From Syngnathus acus (Eukaryota > Chordata > Actinopteri > Syngnathiformes > Syngnathidae), in NCBI RefSeq assembly GCF_901709675.1, contig NC_051095.1, forward strand, positions 26,147,956-26,211,955: a stretch of 64,000 nt of DNA, given 5' to 3'. Within the stretch, counting starts at the first letter, position 1. Each line of letters starts with the position of its first letter. Positions 42,340 to 51,618 of this stretch are shown here, piece after piece. The notes under the pieces are model-generated. The model was not told the origin of the DNA, made no database searches, and saw nothing but the letters and a program-made list of their open reading frames with translations. The position numbers were made by a program, and so were the translations under genes.

Positions 42340-44555
42340 TCAATAAAGATGGGTCAGACTATTCCCTCTGGCTTTTTACGTCATCATTTGGCTCTCCCCC
42401 TTTTTCCTGTTGTCTTGCTCAAATATGTTTCTCAGTCTGCTTCTCTTTATTGCTCCCCTTGGCGAGTCTCACTCCCCCCCTTTTTTTTTTTGTCTTCCTA
42501 AAAACCTGCCTGTCACACCATCCAGCACCTCTCCCTGCTTCCTTAAGTCATCGCCTATTTCCACTTCTTTCATCCACTCACTCGCGGAGTCTGCCCCCCT
42601 CTGCAAAGCTACAGCTCCACACAGGGAACGCCAAGCCCCTCCCTCGAATGAGCAGTTTTTAATGTAATTTACGTCATTGCTGTCCAGATCTTCTATCCTC
42701 AATCTCCCTTGCTGTCAATCCCTGTTAAAATGCCAAAATGCCCCCGTTCCTACTCGCTCTAATCCTATCTTTGACAATGGAGTTTGCCCTTATCAAACCT
42801 CCGAATATCTACGTCCTCCTGTTATCTTCACCTCCACCTCTTAGTACTTCTTTTGATAGAATCTCCTATTGGTAACTCTATAGCGGACTGTTTAGCATAT
42901 AATCCCTTACTCAGCTCTCTTGCGTCTACTTTGCCATGTCGGTGCAGTTGAAATTGAGCCCTATCTCAGTCATTATCTCATTACCTGTGGCCTTGTGCGA
43001 CTCCTATGCATGATTGTGTGAAAGTCAAAAATTTAACGTATCCAACTTTCTGACCACCCAAGCTCCACTATGGTGCAACAAACTTCTATCGTATTGAGTT
43101 GGTACATTGAGCGTCCTAGCTTCCTCTTGACTGAATCCACTTTAGTCCAAATGTCTTATTCTAAAATTTATCTAACTCGACTTCTACTTTTTAAGCCTGA
43201 CTAGCCAAAATATCAGATCTCGCTCTTGTTTCTTACCGTTTTAGCCTATTTGTTTTATCCAAATCTGTTCAATCTCTGACCATGATGCTTTTCTCTGTAG
43301 CTCTACGCATTATTCAATTTTTTATCAAATCCCCTCAGTTCTGTCAAACTCAGTGCACAATGAAGCTCCTGTCCACCTTGACCCAAGCCCCACCAAGTTT
43401 AGCAACGCCACAGCAAGGAGTGCGATTTGGCCGTCGGACACTTCATGTCCATGTGTCTTCTGCAGCAAGTTGGTGTTCTTTTGTTGTTGCTTCAGAGCCA
43501 ACCCATCCATCACTCTCGAATGAGTCCATTGTTCGAATGAGTCCATTTTCAACATTGGGAGTTCCTTCGCTTCTCACTGTCTTTGCTCGTCCCCGAGGAT
43601 GTCGTCTTTCCTCCGGAGTGTACTTGCCCCCTCCAAGCACAACAACAGTCTTTCTTTGTCCTTGCCAAAGGTCAAAGGTGCCTCAAAGCCAGGCACCGTT
43701 TTGTAGTCGTCCACGGCTGCAGGCGGAGTCTCGGGATCGAGTTTCAGGGATCCTGGCACTGAGAGTGACAGGCTGGGACATCAAACTTGTAACCAAATGT
43801 AGCTGGTGCCATCAATTCGCTAGTAACGTTTGTTTACCAAACTTCAAATTCTCCTAGTAACAATGATCTTGTTATTATATTGTAAGTCCTGCAACTCATC
43901 CTATTTTCGAGCTACGTTTCGTCTATAGTTCTAATTTAATGGAACAGTATGTTGTCTTCAGTATCATTATTCAAAATTAACTCATCGAGGTCTGCGTTCC
44001 ACATCTAGCCCTGATCTATGTCTTGATCTCTCAAACGTTATTACCTGTGTCATGCTTGCTCAAAAATGTGACTTAGAATATGGTGCTGTGAATTTCCAAT
44101 CTCCCCAATCAAATTGGATCCCGCTTCTCAGCTCTTCTTTCTCATGGTCCTGTTAGCCTGCAATTGTCCAAATCAAAAAATGTTATCTTCTTTTAACTGT
44201 CTTTCTTTTGAACCTCTAAATCTCTCGTTTTGCTAACCTATCTACACCAAGAAATAATTTAAAGGGTCTTAAAGAAAGGACCAACAGATTACTCCCAATA
44301 TCTCCTCATTATTTACGAGTTAGCCCCCCTTTCTTCTCTCACTCTCTCTTTCTATCTGTCTCGGGCCGCATTTGTGGCGTCCTGCCATAAATTAGTGCTG
44401 CCACGGCCTAGCTTTCTCTTAAGACAAACAGGTACACATACATTCGTACTTTAATGGTTAGTGCAAGCATGCCCCTCTCTCGACTATTGGCAAACTGTTA
44501 AACATTAGTGCCAGTGATATTTCAGTTTCAATCATGCACGTTCACTGTTGGTCAT
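42340..44555. other. Unexplained pyrimidine-rich block
   Basis: About 2.2 kb with C/T-rich plus strand and stops in every frame. A MGQT-type start at 42349 is closed quickly. The frame at 43282-43857 has no domain. It may be eroded ERV interior belonging to either the 36-kb or the 46-kb provirus. Confidence 0.35.
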
Positions 44556-46471
44556 GCACCCTTTGCTCCTCAACATTTGATCTCCCCTCATCTTGCCTCA
44601 GTTCTCCTCGACATTGACCTCTCCCGGGGGGACCTAGCCCCGCCTTTGCGGACTCCTCGGCACAGCGCCCCTGGACAACGGGGGGGTCAGCGTATCAATG
44701 TTGACGCCACGGTCTGGCCAGGCCCGCGCGTCTCGCTGGCCCCCACCCCCGCCGGGTATAGCGCCATTCCACGCCTTGGAGCCCACCGGGCCCCCTCCTT
44801 TCTTGAACATTCTCTGATCCATGCCGTCTTCCTCCTCGCACGCCCGCACCCACACAGGGTGTGCACATCAACGCACACACACCGAGCGCGCACACAACCG
44901 CACGTGCACACACGCATCCGCGCGCACGCCCGCCCGCTCAATACATAAAGCGCGCACACAGAGCTCATACACCCACACGCATCCGCACGCACGCGCACCC
45001 AATACACCAAGCGCGCACACAGAGCTCAGACGAACGACGACAACTGACAGAAACTTTACAGAGATTACGCACGAACATAGAACACGGACAAAGGGATTCG
45101 AATCCATCTCTCATGTAGCTTCTTACTAACCGCTTCCATGCGGTTTGTTCATTCTGTGGCTTCTTACCGTGCGCAGGTGCACTTACAAACATGCCCTTTG
45201 CACTTCTTGTCTTTGTTTTCCCTAAGAGCGCTTTGCATTTCCCCTTATACTGCAGATTTTTAACTTCAGTGTGCACACAAATTACTTTTCTTACATGGTA
45301 TACCAATATTAAACCCCCTGAGGCCTCTTTTTCCACGTTTTCCAATTTCTATCGGCTGCGCACTCCTCCGCTCTGCCAATTGCGGTCTGCTGCAAGCCGT
45401 AAATTTCATCAGACTTTGACAGGCGTGTGTGCTATTACAGTGCGCCTCGACAATCGGAATCGAACCGTGTCGACTTTGGGTACGACCGCAGCGCACCAGT
45501 TCACCCCGGTAAGTTGCCCGAAGAGTATCTCTCTAAGAGGCTAACGCCCAGCGGTCAGCCGGGGGAACCGCGCAACCCGCACAAACTCCTAATCTGATCA
45601 GTGCTCTAACGTGGTCTGCACGCATCATTCTCCTCGGCACCCTGATCCCAGACCCAGCCGGTATTTCTCCCACATTCGTTCACACAGCTACGGATGCCAA
45701 GGCTGCGCACTCCTCCGCTCTGCCAATCGCGGTCTGCAGCAAGCCTCCCTTTTTTGTGCGACCTTTATAGAGACAAATGCCACCACCGAACATCTCAACG
45801 ATCACATTGGGTGCAATCTCAACGTCCCAGCACGACCCGGGAATTGTGCCTCCGGTGGCTTGGTGGCGCACGTCTCTTGTCGCAAACAGTGTTCAATCGT
45901 ATCTGTGTTTTCGCCTCAATCACACAGCTAAAATTTCTATCCTCCATCGGATCTGTCGCCAAAATAAAGTCCACGTTCTATGGGACTTTCTATTATTCTT
46001 CTCTCGTGACAGCCGATCAGCGATGTCCCAGACATCCTGTCCTGTTACACGTGCCCTCTGTCTCGGGGCATTTATCTTTCTCATTCATCGGTCACTCACA
46101 CTGTTGTGCACATTCCCCATTAAGTTTTATGCTATTTTTCCATTTTTATTTGCCTTTTTTCTTTTTTCCATTTTTATTGAACATTTTCATTTTCCTATTG
46201 GGGCTACTCCCCCCTTTCAAAATCCACATCTCGTCGACATTCAGCTAGGGGAGACAAATCCCCCCCCTTGCCAGCCACTGGCACACCAGGCCCATTAACT
46301 GTCCCGCTTAGGAGCCACTCCATCCCCCCCACACCAGGCACGAGCACATCGCGACACTGTGAGTGAAAGCTTCTCACCTCAAACTCAGCCTGCCGGCCGG
46401 ACGCTTGATACTCGCACCCAGGCGGGCAAGGGCTCCCCGAAGGACACGAGAACTGTTCGTGACGCCAAAAT
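44556..46471 (-). other. CpG- and CA-rich block, probable interior of the minus-strand ERV
   Basis: The leader side (46300-46471) has a GAGGTGAGAAG splice-donor-like site on the minus strand downstream of the primer site. Farther in are duplicated phrases: GCGCACACAGAGCTCA at 44950 and 45012, and GCGCACTCCTCCGCTCTGCC at 45358 and 45705. No pol motif is seen on either strand. Confidence 0.35.
46453..46467 (-). promoter_or_regulatory. ERV primer binding site (candidate)
   Basis: On the minus strand, TGGCGTCACGAACAG starts four bases after the LTR end. The TGG start and position fit a primer site. I could not assign the tRNA confidently. Confidence 0.55.
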
Positions 46472-46931
46472 TGTGGTGAATTCTCTTCGATGGTCAGCTG
46501 GTCTTCCAAACAAACGGTGAAAAAGTGGCTGGCTTGGGGAAGGAAAACTTCAGTCACACACGGCTGATTGGGGAAAGATTTTATTCAACCGATGTCAGAG
46601 AGAAGTGTCTCGCGCCCGAGCCAAGATGTCGAGTTTCTTTGTCTACTCTCGCCGTAAAACTTATATCCCTGCGCATCCCTTCACTGGGGTGCGCGCACGC
46701 GGGGCTGTTGGGTGATCTATGACCCCCTAGTCAGCCTCCCTAACTCTACACGGTGCATATTTTAGCAGTTGTTAATGGAAACCAGATGTGTCTGGTGCCA
46801 ATGAGCCTACATTCCTGGACCAAGCCCCAAACAATCCCACACGAACCTGACCCGAACATGACCCGGTCACACTTAGGCTTACTAGTGAGATATACATACA
46901 TTGCATGATACCAGAATAAAAATTCACAACA
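46472..46931 (-). mobile_element. ERV LTR (5' LTR of a minus-strand provirus)
   Basis: On the minus strand it runs TGTTGTGAATTTTTATTC to GAGAATTCACCACA and is followed by a primer site. It contains GGGATATAAGTTTTACG (TATA-like) and GTTGAATAAAATC (polyadenylation). R-U5 matches 15690-15773 plus 16140-16153. Confidence 0.75.
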
Positions 46932-46934
46932 CGA

Positions 46935-47550
46935 TCACTGTGAGTGGGCGGCGAGGACGCGTATTAGTGTGTAGCGTTAATACAAAGTAGACAGCTTTCA
47001 CCAGTAGTCCGTTTTTTTGTTTGTTTTTTTGCCTTTCCCTGTGCAGCGTCACTTGCAACGTCTCTGATTTTAGCGTCGCCTTAGTATTTGGTGTGTGGAC
47101 ATTTGAATGAGGAAGTGTCTGTGTCACTGATTATCTTGCAAACGGACACCTGTGTGCGCATGAACTGGGAAGGGACGGAGGAGACACGCTCGCTACTGAT
47201 CATGAGCGCGTTCCCGTTAGGACAAGTTTCATTTCTGTGGCTCGCTCTGGGGCGCCCAGGTCCCCGCGACAGTGTATCTGTGCGTGTGTGCGTGCGCCGA
47301 GGATCCTTATGAGTGGGTCTGTATATGTATGTGTGAGTGAGATGTGCGTTCTGTGGAAGAAATTAGTAATGGAGAATGTTCAAGAGGAAATACTATCGGC
47401 GGCTGTTGAGCGATAATAGGGCGTGTGTGGCATAACGGGACTAGAACGGTGGCTTGATAGGACGAGAATAAGAGACAACAAATTTTGTGTCGAAGACGTC
47501 GAGAGAGATGTCGAATTTGAACATGATATCAATATCCTATTCTTGCCACT
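46935..47550. other. GT-rich, no gene recognised
   Basis: Flank outside the LTR at 46931, rich in TGTGTG phrases. No sustained frame with a motif. Confidence 0.4.
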
Positions 47551-47552
47551 TA

Positions 47553-47680
47553 AATGTTGTTAGTCACCTGAATGCTGTTAGTCACTTAAATGTACAGAGG
47601 CTGAGATCAACCGGAGTCAAATTCCTTGTTTGGCATGCACAAGCTTGGCTAATAAGGCTGATTCTGGTTCTGATGACGAA
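47553..47680 (+). repeat. L2-like LINE 3' end fragment
   Basis: GTTAGTCACCTGAATGCTG, GTCAAATTCCTTGTTTGGCA and AATAAGGCTGATTCTGGTTCTG match the end of the L2-like 3' UTR, with a GATTCT-type tail instead of TTGAATC. GTTAGTCACCTGAATG / GTTAGTCACTTAAATG is duplicated. Confidence 0.75.
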
Positions 47681-48020
47681 GGGCGCAACAACAAAGTTGG
47701 CCTGTCAGTTGAGCGGGGTAGACTGATGAGCGTGCCTGGGCTGGCTCCAAGGCGCGTATTCGCAAGGCAGGGCAGGGACAGTTTGAGTTTCTCAGAGAAT
47801 GTTTGAAGCGGAGTGATGCTTAAGGAAGATGTGGCAACATTTGTATGAAGGATAAAAGGCACTGATGAGATAAAATAGTATAACCAAACCGTCAAAATAC
47901 AGGTTGACGTTTGAGCAGCGTTGTTTGTTGGTATTGTTTGTGAGCTGTGTCTCTGCTGTGGGTTTTTGTGTTGTGCGTGTGCTGTCAGTGTTATGTGTTA
48001 AAAGGATGAAATTGGCTAAA

Positions 48021-48167
48021 ATGGGTGCACAGAAGAATTTACTAGACTGTAGAGAGAATCAGAGATCTGATTTGCACCGCAAAACAAAAAACAATTTTGA
48101 AAAAATAAGAAAGAGAGGAAAAGAGAGCAATTTGTTTGTGGGCAGAAACTGGTCCACACTGAATTAA
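48021..48167 (+). pseudogene. Possible ERV matrix start
   Basis: CTAAAATGGGTGCACAG opens a 48-codon basic peptide (MGAQKNLLDC, then HRKTKNNFEKIRKRGKE) ending at TAA. Met-Gly plus basic residues resembles a retroviral matrix N-terminus, and the preceding 100 bp could be leader. No flanking LTR or pol supports it. Confidence 0.25.
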
Positions 48168-48568
48168 TACCCTCATGAAACAAAATTTGAAAGATGGAAA
48201 GAACTTGCTTTCTGGAATTGGATGAAGCAAAATTACGTAGTAAAGACGTATAAAATAAAAATAAAATTCAAAGCTAAATTTTGAAGGAATAGTTGATTGG
48301 TTGTATCAAGACTATACAAGTTTTTACATTTGAGAATAAGAGGGAGATTGAGTTAGTTAAAGTTAAGAAACAACAAAAATTAGCCATTATATTAATTTAG
48401 TGGCAATTATTTTGTTGATTTTTATTTTTTCGATTAGTGGATTGGTTTGTCACCTTGAGAAAGGGTAATTTAGGATGAGGAACGAGAGTTGAGACAACTA
48501 GTTACACATGCAGAACATGTGTGCACTGGGATGCTGAGAAGCATTTTGGAAGATGAGTCAAATTAAAT

Positions 48569-49351
48569 CAGTGGTTCTTAACCGGGGGTGCGAGAATGCT
48601 TCCTTGGGGGTGCGAGGATACCCTGGGGGAAATTTACAGATACTGCAGATACTGTGCACCTCATTTGATGACTACTTCTCGTGTGGAGAGCTACAGCCCT
48701 GTGACGACTGGATCCGGCACCCTTTTAAGCAGAATATGGAAGATGTTGATGATGATAGCAACATCAAGGAAGATCTCATCGAACTGAGAAACAATCGTGG
48801 AATCCAAATGGCGTTTGCCAATGGTTACCTGGAGCACTTCTGGGCTTCTCAGTTGGAAACGTATCCCGCACTGGCAAAGAAGGCTCTCACTGTGCTCGTG
48901 CCTTTCGCGACTACTTACCTATGCGAGACTGGATTTTCCTGTCTGCTTCACATCAAAACCAAGAGCAGAAATCGGCTGGATCCTCAACACGACGTGCGAG
49001 GGGCACTCAGCACTAAGACACCAAGATTTGATGCCATCATAAATGGAAAGCAACAAGTCACTGAGTTTGGCGCTCAGCCATAATAATTCACAACACACCA
49101 TGCATAGTACAAGCACAATGTTTTTTTTGTTCTTTTTTCCTAGTATGAAAGTAATCTTGATTTTCTTAATCCTGCAATGCATTATTTTGTTGTCAGTTAT
49201 GTAAATAAAGAATTAAATACATGATGGTTGTGTTACTTACACATTATGATTATGATATCAATATTGCTTTTCATCAATTCTGGAAGGGGGTGCGAGAACT
49301 GGTTGGTGAATTGAATGGGGTGCGAACAAGGAAAAAGGTTAAGAACCACTG
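48569..49351 (+). mobile_element. hAT element keeping the transposase C-terminus, TSD AATTAAAT
   Basis: CAGTGGTTCTTAACC and GGTTAAGAACCACTG are perfect inverted ends, flanked by AATTAAAT at 48561-48568 and 49352-49359. The length is 783 bp. Subterminal GGGGGTGCGAG repeats face each other. The internal deletion joins the left end directly to the last part of the transposase gene. Confidence 0.93.
48652..49083 (+). pseudogene. hAT transposase C-terminal dimerisation domain (N-terminally truncated)
   Basis: The open frame reads through WIRHPFKQNMEDVDDD, LIELRNNRGIQMAF, FWASQLETYPALAKKALTVL and FATTYLCETGFSCLLHIKTK, ending in EFGAQP-stop. The E/DxFW...YPxLxxxA...VPxSS/T...CExxFS pattern is the conserved hAT C-terminal dimerisation domain of ZBED5/FAM200-type proteins. 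No BED finger and only the last part of the catalytic fold remain. The frame is open from inside the left terminal repeat, so no start codon is assigned. It could produce a dimerising peptide, but not an active transposase. Confidence 0.85.
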
Positions 49352-49359
49352 AATTAAAT

Positions 49360-50825
49360 GATGATGGAATCATATGTAATAATACAACACTTTACTACAT
49401 ATGGATTCTCTAAGTCATACAATTGAGTAAAATAAAATATACTGTCAATCGTGCACTTAGTATCTGATGTAAGTGACCGGCTCTCCGTTTAAAGGGTAAA
49501 ATTCTGTACTTTAGCCCCTCTGCAGTAACGCAATCTGTAGGGGAGACGAGAATTGATTTAAGCCGGTACGGAAGGAAGATTCGTTCCGAGTCTAACCGCT
49601 GTTCAGGTAACTAATCTATTGTTAGATTAATTCCGTCATTTCCGGACGCCAGTCCCGCTGAAATCAAAGAAACCCGAGGGTTGAGTAACTACTTTGTCGA
49701 GACCCAGGAGCTCCTCGATCGCGGCCGTTTCAGCGGCTCTCCTTTCCTATTAAGGTAGTTGCTTTTGTTATCCGCTCGGAATAGTTTAGCTGTCTTTGTT
49801 AAGACCGCGGGAACTGGTTTATTTTCACTAGCATACACTCACACTAGCTGAGCTTAAGTTAACGGTTTCGAACCAGATTCTGACACTCCCTGATGTCAAG
49901 GATTAAAGCTGTCTTCATTTAAAAAAAGAACTGAACGGTTTAAAGATTCTCTATGATAGAGAAACAAAAGAGATTTAAAGCATAAAAGATCAAAATAATC
50001 ATTAATCGAAATTAAATGATTATAAAGTAGAAATTTAATGAATAAGCAAGAAAGAGAATTACAAGTTTCAATTGTTCGAACAACTAACAATAATTTCCAC
50101 TCACCATTCTCAATAGAGCAATAATTATTCCGTCTCGAAGTTCTCTCGATTGAAAACTCAAAAATATAGTAAAAAGGGTAAGAGGCTAGAGGTCTAAAAT
50201 GCTGTTTGGTGGAAAAGTCGAGTGATCAGTTCTCCTTGTTCCAAAATCCGAATTCTGTTTAAAAGAACAGGCTGGCCTAAAGAATGGAGATGACGACGCC
50301 CTAAAAATGGTTCCTCTCTCCTGCACCGAGGTCTTCATCTTCTAGCCTGTCTTTGAGCTTAAAATTTGACTAAGTCAAATTTGAAGATAGTATAAATTCA
50401 TCTTAACGGACCTAGGGTTAATCTCATAAAGAATGAAATCTATCTTTGTCTAATCGGCGTTCTCGACCCACGGCAGTAGCCGCAGGGGCTACCCCTGACG
50501 GGGAGAGCCCACCGGGCGAGAGAGAGCAATGCTCTTTGTCCGAACGAACCTTTTATACCAGTCCAGTTCGTGGGTACTATGCCTGCTTGGTCATGTACCA
50601 GTTTTTTTCCATGATGTCATACATTGGCCTCAGATGACCCAAATGCTTCCAGAATAGACTGCACCTGCATCTCAGCCGGTCTCAACCGGATTCAACCAGA
50701 TGAGGTGACCATGTTCTCACGGAAGTAACCATTTTCTCAGGGATGCTTCATCCTGTTTCCCACTCCCAAATCTTGTCAACTGTCCATCAACGTGACATTT
50801 GCAAATGTTTTTTCTCTGACTTGTG
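49360..50825. other. No gene recognised
   Basis: A moderately GC-variable block with TTTTATACCAG (about 50552) and CCCGAACGAACC-like phrases that may belong to an unrecognised reversed LTR. No motif-bearing frame. Confidence 0.35.
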
Positions 50826-50829
50826 TTCC

Positions 50830-51099
50830 ATCAAACAGCATTTTGTTTAGGGCTTCAACTGGATAAACGTGACCGAGGTCACGCTCATATGTGGGACCTC
50901 AGTCTTCCACCACTTAGTATCACCATTAACCCTTTCCGCCTCCTTGTCTTCACTCACATTCATACATTCATATGTAAATGGGACATCAATATTACATACC
51001 TGTTTGACACTGATCAAACATTGCGACAATAATAACACATACTTTCACAATAGTCAATTTAACACATAATCATAACTATGATTGTGGATTCTCTTAGTT
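50830..51099 (+). repeat. Diverged repeat unit (A) next to BEL/Pao
   Basis: GAGGTCACGCTCATATGTGGGAC, CAGTCTTCCACCACTTAGTATCAC and CATACATTCATATGTAAATGGGACATCA resemble 57960-58255 on the other side of the BEL/Pao insertion. Both end TTAGTTAGCA. The element therefore landed in a pre-existing tandem array of about 300-bp units. Confidence 0.65.
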
Positions 51100-51104
51100 A
51101 GCAG

Positions 51105-51555
51105 TTTCCTGCTCTCCTTGTGTGTGTTTCTAACACCAATTCAGCAGTAAGCCTAACTCCTGCTAAGGTAGACACTGAGTCAGGGTATAGCTTCCAAAGC
51201 TCCTTTTTAATTGCAGTGTTCTCCCAAAACATGGAGTAAAACTGAAAAGCGATACAGAAAAAATATGACATAAACATTCATACTTACAATAAAGACTCCT
51301 CATAAATAATACAAAAATATGATAGAGCTTTAAAGTATAAATGGAAACTTACAGACGATGATGTCGAAGGCACAAACAGGATGACCATGGATGAACACTT
51401 GACTAGCACTAGCTGCACACGGTTTGTTGTGATTAAAACAAAATGGCCGACGGCCGACTTCCTGCTAGACATCGCCTTCAAAATAAAAGTCTATCTATCA
51501 AACGCAATATAAACCAATATAATACAGTCAAACAGACAAGTTTCGGGGCAGAACA
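51105..51555 (-). repeat. 3' LTR of BEL/Pao
   Basis: 451 bp. It lacks the 7-bp AAACAAG stretch present in the 5' LTR (about 57770) and is otherwise almost identical. Confidence 0.92.
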
Positions 51556-51618
51556 CTCCCCGCCTGGTATCTGACAAGATGCCACACATTGAACTAAAAC
51601 ATCCTACAGTTAAACGTT

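Noticed and set aside
43282-43857. 191-codon plus-strand frame
   Set aside because: No motif, no codon-like composition, and overlapping minus-strand frames of similar quality.
44556-45130. His/Thr-rich open frames in the CpG-rich block
   Set aside because: They derive from CACACG-type repeats and lack any domain.
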